This document shows, in pieces, positions 51,338 to 59,540 of a stretch of DNA of 64,000 nt. The DNA lies in the NCBI GenBank assembly GCA_965238125.1, contig OZ250179.1, positions 1,674,001 through 1,738,000 of the forward strand, read 5' to 3'. The position numbers were made by a program, and so were the translations under genes. The number at the start of each line of letters is the position of its first letter. Positions within the stretch are counted from its first letter, which is position 1. A model generated the notes under the pieces. The model did no database searches and was not told the origin of the DNA. It saw nothing but the letters and a program-made list of their open reading frames with translations. The DNA is from UBA6623 sp965238125. Lineage in GTDB: Bacteria > Acidobacteriota > Terriglobia > Bryobacterales > UBA6623.

Positions 51338-52534
51338 CTAGCCCGCGGTCCAATTCCCGTCGTTATCGCGATTTGGCGAGTGCCAATGACCGGCGGCGTT
51401 CCACACATGGTCGAAAACCGGCTGAAGTGCCTCTGAAATCGGCGCCGAATTGCTCTCGATCATCACCTTCGGGACAATCAGATCGCCCCTATCGATCGCT
51501 CGACCCTCGTCATCCGGCCAGTGATTGCGGCGAATAATGACGCGGTATCCCGACACTCCGAGCAGACTCAGCATCACGAAGATTGGCGGCTCTATCTCAG
51601 CCGCCCGGTACAGCGCGAAGGTGTGTTCTACACAGCCTGTGACGCGTTGTTCGAAGAGCTTGGGTGATATGTTCTTGACCGGTGCGGTCGTCGGATCCAG
51701 CACAGCTTCCTTGAGAATACTAGTGTCAACGACTTCGACACAGCCGTTCCGATACACTTGGGCGTAGCCCGTTCCTCCCTCTTCCCTGGGTGCCGTAACC
51801 ACGCCGTCAAAATTCGGCCAATGCGACCGGGCCGTGCCCCACAGCAGCAGGTGTCGAAGGTGGTCGGCATCAAGGCCACTTGTGTCAATGACCGACGGAG
51901 GCTCGCTAGCAAAAGAGCCGAGAGGTACGAGATGCAAAACGATCGCTGCGGAGTCCGGAATCGGCACCGGGACTTGGCGGGACGTAATTGCGCTGAGCCG
52001 CTGAAGACGAAAGTCTCGAATCTCTGTCTTCCACGATGCGGATAACAAGAATGCGCTGCGGATTTCTCCGACGTCCATTTGGTGCTTTCTTGCGGAGTTG
52101 CGCGAATAGAATCTCGATAAGCCCTGGAAAGTGACCATGTGGGGCGCTGCCCAACTTCGCGGAATCCGCACGATCAAAACGACCTTGCCCTCGCCCATAT
52201 CAACAGTTGCGGCGGCAATCCCCGGAATTCTCGGCGAGACCCCGTCCTGGATCATGCTCTCCAGCCGCATCTTCTCAGCGTCTGAATCTATTTCCCCCAG
52301 GCAGGGTATCTCGACGGGAGTGCCCGCTTTTTCCCTAACCCCGTACACAATGTGGCCGTCTGCCCCATTGGCAAATGACGAGACGTCAAAAAGGAACTCC
52401 TTCCTGTCCCTGTTCGCTCGCCCGGGAAGGGTGCTTTTGTAGTCGAGAGTCTTGCTTTCAGCGACTTGGTTTTCGAGCAGATTGTTTATGTCGATTGAGC
52501 TTAGCGAATCGAGTGATTTACCTTCGAGGGCCAT
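51338..52534 (-). CDS. AlbA_2/Schlafen-type ATP-binding-like protein
   Basis: The 398-residue protein has an N-terminal AlbA_2 (divergent AAA_4) domain at about 20-160: NQVAESKTLDYKSTLP (the E-x-K motif), KEFLFDVSSFANGADGHIVY and VVLIVRIPRSWAAPHMV with FYSRNSARKHQMDVGEIRSA. The C-terminal 230 residues match nothing I recognise. AlbA_2 domains occur in helicase-linked regulators and, as Schlafen-type proteins, in several phage-defence systems. It is single, and partner genes are not visible, so a defence role is only a possibility. The frame is intact. Confidence 0.75.
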   Translation of the reverse strand: MALEGKSLDSLSSIDINNLLENQVAESKTLDYKSTLPGRANRDRKEFLFDVSSFANGADGHIVYGVREKAGTPVEIPCLGEIDSDAEKMRLESMIQDGVSPRIPGIAAATVDMGEGKVVLIVRIPRSWAAPHMVTFQGLSRFYSRNSARKHQMDVGEIRSAFLLSASWKTEIRDFRLQRLSAITSRQVPVPIPDSAAIVLHLVPLGSFASEPPSVIDTSGLDADHLRHLLLWGTARSHWPNFDGVVTAPREEGGTGYAQVYRNGCVEVVDTSILKEAVLDPTTAPVKNISPKLFEQRVTGCVEHTFALYRAAEIEPPIFVMLSLLGVSGYRVIIRRNHWPDDEGRAIDRGDLIVPKVMIESNSAPISEALQPVFDHVWNAAGHWHSPNRDNDGNWTAG

Positions 52535-52641
52535 CTTATAAAAAACGCTCGGTCCAGTCTAGCCCTGATGCCAAGACGATCGCAAAGACCGGCTAGCCTA
52601 CGCCGCAGCTTGCTATCCTCACGCCAATCAGGCGAAGCCCG

Positions 52642-53874
52642 TCACGGCGCAAGGCTGTAATTCACATCGACATTGCAAATCGCCGGCAAGTCCATGTCGG
52701 TCGAGTACCGCCAGTCAAGTACAGCCATCAGCGACGCCTTTCGAAGTTCCATGGGACCGCTAAGGACTCGGGCGTCCTCGACCTCCCCCTGTCGGCTGAT
52801 TCGAATCTCGATAGTGACGGTACCGTGGATGCCCTTCTCCTTAGCATCCTCGGGATATCTGGGCGGCACTTTTCGAATCGCGTGCGCATTCGCCTCAGTA
52901 CCGGAAATGCGGCGAGCCTCTTCTTGGGGCGCGGCGCGAAGCGGAAACTGAGACGTGACGGCCGCGCCACAAAGCACGACAAAGCACGAAGCGATCGAAA
53001 TCAGAGAATTGAATCGTTTCTTCGACATAGGATCCTCCTGGGTGAGTAACGCCACCCGTGACGACAGGTGGCCGTTGGCGAAAAAGGACGGTACACCGGC
53101 CACTGCTACCGCTGCGGGATGAGTGGCCGAAGCCAGCAGGGCCTCTACGTACGAGTGCGGGTCCGCGACCGTGTGCATCACAGCTTCATCAACAACCTGC
53201 TCTCTTGCAAGCCGGATCCGAGCGACGAGCCACCACATCCCCGGATGAAACCAAAGAATCGCCCGAACACACTCTTCGAACAGCGTCGCCAGCCAGTCCC
53301 TCCGTTGAACGTGCAGTAGTTCGTGCTGCAACACAGCCTGTTGTCGGCCTACCGGCATCTCCAAGAACGAATTCGGCAACAAGACCACGGGTCGCACGAA
53401 CCCGTACGTCACCGGACTTCCGATTTGCTCCGAAACGAGAATCCCCACCCGGAAGCTCGCACCCGAGGCTGAAAAACTCTCGAAAGCGGCACTCGGAATC
53501 GCCACCGAATCGCGACGGTATCCGCGCAACCTCCAAAATCCAAGCCCAAGTAGGCTGAAACGGACAACTGCCCCGACGAGCACCACCCACAACACAATCT
53601 CGACGAACGACAGCTCGATACCGCTTTCGCTCGCCGTCCCCGGAGCTACTCCAATGGAAGAAACCGCCACTGAACCCGCCGCCGATGGCCGCTGGTGCCA
53701 TGGCTGTAGTGCTGGCAATAAGAGCGCAATACCGAACAGCCCCTGCCAGTAGCGCAACATGGGCCGTGGACGGCGCAGGTGGAGAACAAAAGGCAGGACA
53801 GCACCTGTTCCAACCAAACAACTCACCTGCAACCAATGGGCCGCGAGGTCGTCGAACAACGTCGCGGCGCTCAT
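52642..53874 (-). CDS. M56 (BlaR1-type) membrane metallopeptidase with C-terminal TonB domain
   Basis: The 410-residue protein has N-terminal membrane helices (SCLVGTGAVLPFVLHL; VEIVLWVVLVGAVVRFSLLG), then the M56 zinc protease motif VLQHELLHVQRRDWLATLFE and REQVVDEAVMHTV. A further helix (ISIASCFVVLCGAAVTSQFP) leads into a TonB C-terminal-like domain (KVPPRYPEDAKEKGIHGTVT, IEIRISRQGEVEDARVLSGP) in place of the penicillin-binding sensor of BlaR1. It overlaps the BlaI-type gene by 4 bp. The peptidase probably cleaves that repressor on an unknown signal. Peptidase-TonB fusions of this kind are common in Acidobacteriota. Confidence 0.85.
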   Translation of the reverse strand: MSAATLFDDLAAHWLQVSCLVGTGAVLPFVLHLRRPRPMLRYWQGLFGIALLLPALQPWHQRPSAAGSVAVSSIGVAPGTASESGIELSFVEIVLWVVLVGAVVRFSLLGLGFWRLRGYRRDSVAIPSAAFESFSASGASFRVGILVSEQIGSPVTYGFVRPVVLLPNSFLEMPVGRQQAVLQHELLHVQRRDWLATLFEECVRAILWFHPGMWWLVARIRLAREQVVDEAVMHTVADPHSYVEALLASATHPAAVAVAGVPSFFANGHLSSRVALLTQEDPMSKKRFNSLISIASCFVVLCGAAVTSQFPLRAAPQEEARRISGTEANAHAIRKVPPRYPEDAKEKGIHGTVTIEIRISRQGEVEDARVLSGPMELRKASLMAVLDWRYSTDMDLPAICNVDVNYSLAP

Positions 53875-54257
53875 TTTTTCTCCTTCGGCATCCCTTTGAG
53901 CATGCCCGCCACTTCCGCCAACTCCTTCTCCGAAAGCTGTCGATCCTCAACCAAATGTACCAACAGCGGCTCCGCCGCACCATTGAACACACGATCGACA
54001 AAATCACGCACCATCGAACGAATGATCTGCTCCTTCCGTTTTCGCGGCGTGTAAAGGTGCGCCCTGCCGACGCGCGACCTTTTCAGGTAGCCCTTGTCTT
54101 CCAACACCTTGAGCATCGTCATGACCGTGGTGTAGGCGATCTTGCGTTTGGCAAGGAGGGTTTCGTACACATCCCTGACCGTCGCCTTTTCCAGCGTCCA
54201 AACGACCTTCATCAGTTCCAGCTCTTGATGGGTCAGCGTCTTACTCCGTGGCCTCAT
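53871..54257 (-). CDS. BlaI/MecI/CopY-family repressor
   Basis: The 128-residue winged-helix repressor has the family pattern LTHQELELMKVVWTLEKATV, RDVYETLLAKRKIAYTTVMT, MLKVLEDKGYLKRSRVGRAH, and a C-terminal dimerisation region ending LSEKELAEVAGMLKGMPKEK. It is the DNA-binding half of a two-gene switch with the M56 peptidase encoded next. The ATG at 54255-54257 lies at the edge of the operator, and the predicted promoter places the transcript start at or next to this ATG, so the mRNA may be leaderless. Confidence 0.88.
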   Translation of the reverse strand: MRPRSKTLTHQELELMKVVWTLEKATVRDVYETLLAKRKIAYTTVMTMLKVLEDKGYLKRSRVGRAHLYTPRKRKEQIIRSMVRDFVDRVFNGAAEPLLVHLVEDRQLSEKELAEVAGMLKGMPKEKK

Positions 54258-54292
54258 ACTAATACACTAGTACTATAAAATAATCTTGTCAA
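54257..54292 (-). promoter_or_regulatory. BlaI-type operator and promoter
   Basis: TACTAATACACTAGTA (54257-54272) is a dyad with TACTA/TAGTA arms, resembling BlaI/MecI operators. On the minus strand TTGACA (54287-54292) stands 17 bp from TAGTGT (54264-54269), a fair -35/-10 pair. The -10 lies inside the dyad, so repressor binding would block transcription. Only 6 bp separate the -10 from the ATG. Confidence 0.65.
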
Positions 54293-54360
54293 GCGCAAAC
54301 TTTTGATGCAGCGGCGTAGCGCTGTTGCCGCGGATGGGGGCGGTCCGGATACAACCCTAG

Positions 54361-54600
54361 CTCTTGTCGGACATCAAGCCGGGCAATATCCTTCTGACAC
54401 CCGCCAGCCAGGTGAAAGTTACCGATTTCGGGCTCGCGCTATCACGGCCTTACGTGCGGGTCTACCGCTGGACCTGGAGCGGATCGTGGCAAAGCTCCTC
54501 GAAAAGGATCCAGGCGATCGCTACCAGCACGCCGCTGACTTGCTGGTGGACCTTCGGCAGTTACAGCGCTATGCGGGCGTCCGGCACCGACCGACAGCCT
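54361..54600 (+). pseudogene. Ser/Thr protein kinase fragments
   Basis: Two pieces of a Hanks-type kinase lie in different frames. SDIKPGNILLTPASQVKVTD then FGLALSR (from about 54367) is the catalytic loop and DFG motif. LPLDLERIVAKLLEKDPGDR then YQHAADLLVDLRQLQR (about 54466-54570) is the end of the C-lobe. The intervening activation segment is lost, as are the N-lobe and the sensor. Such kinases are abundant in Acidobacteriota and Planctomycetota. From 54600 to the IS at 54732 nothing is recognisable. Confidence 0.75.
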
Positions 54601-54731
54601 TCACGCGCGGTACAGACGTCCGCATGACCGGTAAGAATCGCTGTAAACGGAGTTCTTTGACACCCGAGACTCCGTTTTGTTTGTGGACCTATTTGTGGAT
54701 TAGATTCAAATCACAGAGATAAGTAGTTTAG

Positions 54732-56397
54732 CCAGGATTTCCATTTTGGCCCTGGCACGGTCACAGGATACACCCCCGCTGCGCCGAATACCACGTCTTT
54801 TCGCGCTGAACCCTGCACATCACCTCCGCCGGTAGGCGCCAGGGCTCGTCCGTCCGCTCACAGACGTTGATTGAGCGGACTGAACGGCGCTCCGGCCGAC
54901 ACTGCTCCCTGCGAAACCTTTTTGGAGCCAAAAACTGTTGATCCTCGCCCGGGCAACGCTACCCACCCGGCACAGGCAGCGCCCAGATCCTATGCAGCAT
55001 GTCGCCGAACAGCCGCCGGTTCAGATGTCCTTCGGCCAACAGCAGCCAATAGTACCGCGCATGCTTGACCAGCCTACCGCCCGTCTTCATCAGCCGCTGT
55101 TGCAAGCTCGTCAGCGACCAGCTCTTGATCCGTTGCGGCAGCCCGAGCCTCCGCCATAGGTTCCCCAGGTTATAGGCCAGCACGCTGAGTTGCAGTCGCA
55201 CTTCGTTGGCCCGGAACCGATGGCATGACAGCCTTGTCCAATGCGTCGCTTGTTTGCCTTCCTTGATCCACTGCTCCGCCGTGCCGCGCTTGTTGTAGAA
55301 CCGCACCAGCGAGCGGCTCGGCAAGGCCATGCTCGTGACGATGAAACCGACGCGAGGAAACAACTCACCTTGGTGATGCTCGACCTTCGCAACAACCCGC
55401 CGGGACTTCGACCAGCTCGCGGCCTGATACCGAAAGCTCCTGTAGCGCACCAGGGGCTTTGCGCTCGGCCTGCCCGGCGGACGAAACAGGATATCTTCGA
55501 TCTCCAGCTCCAGGCTCTTGTTGGCCGGGATGCGAATCACGTAGTCCACGCCGCGCTCCTCCAACGTCTCGTAAATATCCGGCTTGGCGAAGGCGGCATC
55601 GGCCCGGAACGTCACCTGTTTGCCCTCCGCCTGTTGGCGTTCGATTTCCGGCAGCAGCAGCTCGTCCCAGTCCTCGGCGCTGGACACGTTGCCCGGTCGC
55701 AACTTTGCCGCCAAGCAATCGCCGTGCTGGTTGAACAGCAACAGTGGGTGGTAGCAGACCGACTCGAAGTGGCCGTTGTAGGCGCTGCCTTCCTGCCGGC
55801 CGTGGACGGGGCTCTCGGTAGAGTCCATGTCCAGCACGACGCACGCGGAGTCATCACCGGCCTCGGCTTGCGCGATCAACTCGCGGTTCACCGCCATCAG
55901 CCCGATCAGATTCTCGTCGCCGGCGAGCATGGCGGTCTCGAAGCTCTGCAGCCGGGAGGTCAGCGCCGCGCCGCGATCCCAGTTCTTCTTCGAGCCAATC
56001 AGCCGAAAGGTTGGATCGGCGGAGACACGAACGGCGTCGTTGAGATCCTCGTAGCCCGCCAAGCGGGAGTAGACCGACTGTCGCAGCAGATCGACGAACG
56101 GGAACTTCTTGTTCGAGCCTTGCCGCGAATCCGTCAGATGCTCGTCTATCAGCTTGCCTAGTCCGAGTCGTTCGTCCAGTTCGCGAATGAGAATCAGCCC
56201 GCCATCCGAGGTGACTCGCGATCCTTGGAAATCGACCTTGAGAAATCCATTGAAGGTGAGCTGAAACGGTTTGTTTTCTTTTTCACCCATTGGGTGTTGA
56301 TCTCCTCAGCGCCTTGAGTGCTTTCAAGCCCGCATAAATAAAGGCGTCCGAGTCCACCCGATGGTTAGCAGAACCGAAACTAAAGTGGAAATCCGGG
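54732..56397 (-). mobile_element. IS1380-family element, sublineage II, copy 2
   Basis: The element is 1666 bp with right end CCAGGATTTCCATTTTGG at 54732 and left end CCCGGATTTCCACTTTAG reversed, ending at 56397. Flanks tttag (54727-54731) and cttag (56398-56402) agree at four of five bases, an aged or imperfect duplication. It lies 18 bp from a tRNA-Ser gene and is in opposite orientation to copy 1. Confidence 0.92.
54959..56290 (-). CDS. IS1380-family transposase, sublineage II, copy 2
   Basis: This 443-residue protein has the same translation as the one at 46579-47910, with VVLDMDSTESP, FRADAAFAKPDIYETLEE and YNKRGTAEQWIKEGK. The frame is complete. Confidence 0.93.
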   Translation of the reverse strand: MGEKENKPFQLTFNGFLKVDFQGSRVTSDGGLILIRELDERLGLGKLIDEHLTDSRQGSNKKFPFVDLLRQSVYSRLAGYEDLNDAVRVSADPTFRLIGSKKNWDRGAALTSRLQSFETAMLAGDENLIGLMAVNRELIAQAEAGDDSACVVLDMDSTESPVHGRQEGSAYNGHFESVCYHPLLLFNQHGDCLAAKLRPGNVSSAEDWDELLLPEIERQQAEGKQVTFRADAAFAKPDIYETLEERGVDYVIRIPANKSLELEIEDILFRPPGRPSAKPLVRYRSFRYQAASWSKSRRVVAKVEHHQGELFPRVGFIVTSMALPSRSLVRFYNKRGTAEQWIKEGKQATHWTRLSCHRFRANEVRLQLSVLAYNLGNLWRRLGLPQRIKSWSLTSLQQRLMKTGGRLVKHARYYWLLLAEGHLNRRLFGDMLHRIWALPVPGG

Positions 56398-56415
56398 CTT
56401 AGATTCAGTGTGTAT

Positions 56416-56505
56416 TGGCGGAGAGAGAGGGATTCGAACCCTCGGTAGAGTTTCCCCTACACACGCTTTCCAAGCGTGCGCCTTCAACCACTCGGCCATC
56501 TCTCC
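56416..56505 (-). tRNA. tRNA-Ser, anticodon GGA
   Basis: Read on the minus strand, the gene starts GGAGAGATGGCCGAGTGG and ends with GGGTTCGAATCCC and an encoded CCA (56416-56418 complement). The acceptor stem GGAGAGA pairs with TCTCTCC. The anticodon loop CTTGGAAAG gives GGA. A long variable arm and a length of about 90 nt are typical of tRNA-Ser. The IS1380 copy ends 18 bp away, so the gene is intact. Confidence 0.93.
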
Positions 56506-56783
56506 AGCGGAATCGGTTCGGCGTATCGTCGCGCCTATGCGCCGTCTCCGTGAACACGGAACCAGCTGGTCTTACTTGATTGTAGCCGTCCCGAGATCGA
56601 GGCGAACGCCGGACCACGACTCATCAACCCCGTGCCCGAACAAGCGCTCGTCGCCACCGCCGTCGGCGAAACTGTTGTGGAGGGAGAAGCCTGGTGCCGC
56701 ACGTTCCCCGAGGGTTGAACTCCCGGCCCGATGCCCTGACGGGCCGTTTCGCTCCGGTGTCCCGGGCATCGAGTGACCCACCC

Positions 56784-57512
56784 TCAACCTTCCCGACCCA
56801 ACACCCGCTGGAAACGTCGGTAAAGCCACGCAATAGCCGCCAAGTGGTAAACCGCTCCAATCCCGAGAAACAGCAGATAGCCCTCGCCGCGGGCAGCGAG
56901 CCAGAAAGCCTTCAGCGGCCAATAAGCCGGCAACACCGCGAAAAGGGGTTCCCAGCTCGAATCAAAAAACCAGACGCCCACGGGAACAAAAATCAAGATG
57001 TTCGTCATACGCATCAATATGAAGCCCTGCAGCTTGTTTTTTGCGAAGGCGACCATCGCCAAGGCCAATATGGGCGCCCACAAAGCTCCCACGAGCGCCG
57101 GCCCCGTGTAGTTGAGCTGAAACGAGATCAGGCCGGCCAGCGGAATGCTGAGAAGAGTCAGCGCCGTCACGGCGGCTACAGGCAGGCCCAGCTTCCAGGC
57201 TAAGTAGCGACGCATGGAAAGCGGCGTGACGCGAATTGCCTGCAGCGTCTCGTCGTCGCGCTCGTCGAGCAACAGGATGCCGACAATGAAGCCGATCAGC
57301 ACCGGGGCGGCCAAGACCGCATGGGTGCTCATGATGAGCAGATAGTACGGCCGCAGATCGAGCTCGATCCTTGCATCGATCAGCGGCAGCAGCCAACGCA
57401 GCAAGAGAGCGGTAAGGATGGGAAATGCGGCCATCCACCGCAGCATGGAATCGCGACGGACGTTGCGGATCTCGCTCCCCGTCAGTGTGCGAAGCAATGT
57501 CAGCGAGTGCAT
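56784..57512 (-). CDS. ABC-2-type exporter permease, second membrane subunit
   Basis: The 242-residue protein has six hydrophobic segments (for example RWMAAFPILTALLLRWLLPL, AVLAAPVLIGFIVGILLLDE, AVTALTLLSIPLAGLISFQL, LFLGIGAVYHLAAIAWLYRR). The segment LDERDDETLQAIRVTPLSMR is typical of ABC-2 permeases of the fluoroquinolone-exporter type (Rv2686c/Rv2687c-like). It is the last gene of a three-gene operon, 1 bp after the previous permease. The exported substrate is unknown. Confidence 0.82.
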   Translation of the reverse strand: MHSLTLLRTLTGSEIRNVRRDSMLRWMAAFPILTALLLRWLLPLIDARIELDLRPYYLLIMSTHAVLAAPVLIGFIVGILLLDERDDETLQAIRVTPLSMRRYLAWKLGLPVAAVTALTLLSIPLAGLISFQLNYTGPALVGALWAPILALAMVAFAKNKLQGFILMRMTNILIFVPVGVWFFDSSWEPLFAVLPAYWPLKAFWLAARGEGYLLFLGIGAVYHLAAIAWLYRRFQRVLGREG

Positions 57513-57513
57513 G

Positions 57514-58227
57514 CTACGATTTCCCGATCCCGCCGGTGACGAATCGATGAAACGCGCGCCGGCCTCCGAAGAACGAAGCGAGGATCCACACCGATGGGTA
57601 CACGACCGCGTAAATCATCTTCGACGTGGGCATCGGTCCCAGGGCAGCCTGGAACATCAGTAGCGGCCCGTGCGTGGGCAACAGGTACAACGCGGGGTAT
57701 TCCGGCATCCCGAAACAGACCATCGCCGGCAATTGCAACAGCGTCGTGACCAGGATCATCGGCATCATGAAATCGTTGAGGGATTGGTAACGGATCACTG
57801 TTAGAAAGCCGAGCAATGTGTAGACCGCGCCGCTGAAGGCCGATCCGATGAGAATCCATCCCCAGCCCACGTCGGACAACAGCCCGTTCATGAGTGCGAT
57901 CGACGTGATCGCCGCGTTTTCGAGCACGGCGAGTACGGTGAGGGAGAGAATCTTGGCCAGTAGATACTCGCTCGGTCTGAGCGGCGTAACAATCAGACCT
58001 TCGAGGGTCCCCTGCCCTTTCTCCAAGAGCAGCAACGCAGCCAAAAACGCAAATGTCGCCAATAACATGTTGGTCAGCAGAATGGCCGGAAGAAAGACCA
58101 CGGCCGCGGCCGGCAGCAGGCTGACCACGACGCCCACGACGACGAGCACAAATAGAGACGCGAAGTAAAAGCCCTCGCGATACTGATTGAGCATGTCGTG
58201 TCGAAGGGTCGAAGCGAGTCGTGTCAC
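57514..58227 (-). CDS. ABC-2-type exporter permease, first membrane subunit
   Basis: The 237-residue product has about six membrane helices (FASLFVLVVVGVVVSLLPAA, FLPAILLTNMLLATFAFLAA, FMMPMILVTTLLQLPAMVCF) and the same family signature (LLLEKGQGTLEGLIVTPLRP). It overlaps the ATPase gene by 4 bp and is followed at once by the second permease. Two different permease subunits with one ATPase is the layout of heteromeric ABC-2 exporters. Confidence 0.82.
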   Translation of the reverse strand: MTRLASTLRHDMLNQYREGFYFASLFVLVVVGVVVSLLPAAAVVFLPAILLTNMLLATFAFLAALLLLEKGQGTLEGLIVTPLRPSEYLLAKILSLTVLAVLENAAITSIALMNGLLSDVGWGWILIGSAFSGAVYTLLGFLTVIRYQSLNDFMMPMILVTTLLQLPAMVCFGMPEYPALYLLPTHGPLLMFQAALGPMPTSKMIYAVVYPSVWILASFFGGRRAFHRFVTGGIGKS

Positions 58228-59078
58228 AAAAGCGATCTCCCCGTCACCTGAATAAAGATCTCGTCGAGCGTGGTCTCCTGTGTATGAATCGTTTGGAGAT
58301 CGGCGCGGCGAAGGAGTTGGAGAAACTCTTCGCTCTCGGCCAAGCCCTGTAAAGGTAATTCTCGGCTCTCGGTCGCGGCGTTCGTTCCATACTCCACTCG
58401 CACGCGGCGCGAGCCGTACCTCAACTTCAGCTCGCGAGGCGAATCGATCAAGCGGATGCGGCCGTCGACGAGGAAGGCCACGCGATCACAGATTCCATCG
58501 GCGAGGCTCATATTGTGGGTGGTGAGAAAGATCGTCGTGCCTTGCTCGCGCAGACGCCGAATTTGATCCATGATGATTCGCGTGTTGACCGGGTCGAGAC
58601 CGGGGGTCGGTTCGTCGAGAAACAAGAGCTTGGGTTTGTTGAGCAGGGCGCGAGCGAAACTCAACCGTACCTGCATCCCCTTCGAGTATTGGCCGACGTA
58701 ACGATCGGCGTCCTCGTGGAGTCCGACCATTTCGAGCAGGTCGCGGGGGTCTTCCGTTTCCCCGCGATAGAGAGAGCGGAAGTAACGGAGATTCTCGAGG
58801 GCCGTCAACTTCAGAAAATGATTGGGACGCTCGAACGAAACGCCGATATGTTCGTAGTAATCGGAGCCGAGGGCGGCGAGAGAACGATCCATGACAGACG
58901 CCTCCCCGCAGTACTCTCGGAGAAGCCCGATAAGGATTTTCTGCGTGGTGGATTTACCGGCGCCGTTAGGTCCGAGAAAGCCCAAGACCTCGCCGTCGTC
59001 GACGGTAAAGGCCAGCTCGTGCAGCGTGGGAGTGGCGACCGAGGGATAGGTGAAGCTCAGCTTGCGAACGTTAATCAT
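58224..59078 (-). CDS. ABC exporter ATP-binding protein
   Basis: The 284-residue ATPase has Walker A (GFLGPNGAGKSTTQKIL), the Q-loop (IGVSFERPNHFLKLTALEN), an ABC signature (YSKGMQVRLSFARALL), Walker B (KLLFLDEPTPGLDPV) and the switch His (TIFLTTHNMSLAD). The C-terminal 70 residues are the regulatory tail usual for DrrA/NatA-type exporters. It is the first gene of the operon. The Q-loop has Glu (SFERPNH) where Gln is usual. Confidence 0.9.
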   Translation of the reverse strand: MINVRKLSFTYPSVATPTLHELAFTVDDGEVLGFLGPNGAGKSTTQKILIGLLREYCGEASVMDRSLAALGSDYYEHIGVSFERPNHFLKLTALENLRYFRSLYRGETEDPRDLLEMVGLHEDADRYVGQYSKGMQVRLSFARALLNKPKLLFLDEPTPGLDPVNTRIIMDQIRRLREQGTTIFLTTHNMSLADGICDRVAFLVDGRIRLIDSPRELKLRYGSRRVRVEYGTNAATESRELPLQGLAESEEFLQLLRRADLQTIHTQETTLDEIFIQVTGRSLL

Positions 59079-59259
59079 GACAATTCACGCTTCCGACGAT
59101 CAGAGCCGGCCATCATGATACAGCAACGGCGCGGCCCGTCCGGTCGAAACTTTCTAAGGATTGCCCTCGCGCGGCGCCCAGACCGCGCTCGCAATCGTTG
59201 ATCAACCACGCGCACCGTCCGCGCGGCGAAATCTTGCCTACAATAGACCGGCAAACCCG

Positions 59260-59540
59260 CCCCCGGAACAAAGGAGCTTCGGTACGCCCGCCCAGTGCAA
59301 CCCCATTCACCACGGCATGTTCATCATGCCCTTCCACAATCCCGCCAAGCCCTTGTTCGAGTTTCGACTCATGCCGGGCATGGCGATCGGGGGATGAGGT
59401 TTCTGGTCATCGGAACGCTCATCCTGATGGGCTACGACCTCGATGACAAGGAAAGCTGGTTCCACGGCATGGAGCTTTTCTCCAAGGAACTGATGCCCGC
59501 GCTGAATCAAGCTGTCGGGACGACCGCGGGCGTCGGCTAA
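59260..59540 (+). pseudogene. LLM-class flavin-dependent oxidoreductase, internally deleted
   Basis: The plus strand has a typical start of a luciferase-like monooxygenase, HHGMFIMPFHNPAKPL (about 59310-59355). Soon after, in another frame, comes a typical end: FLVIGTLILMGYDLDDKESW, FHGMELFSKELMPALNQAV, stopping at 59540. About 300 residues between are missing. The gene is dead. Confidence 0.7.

Noticed and set aside
55241..56161. 306-codon frames antisense to the IS1380 transposases (also 46708-47628)
   Set aside because: They recur only because the IS is repeated; no domain or start signal.
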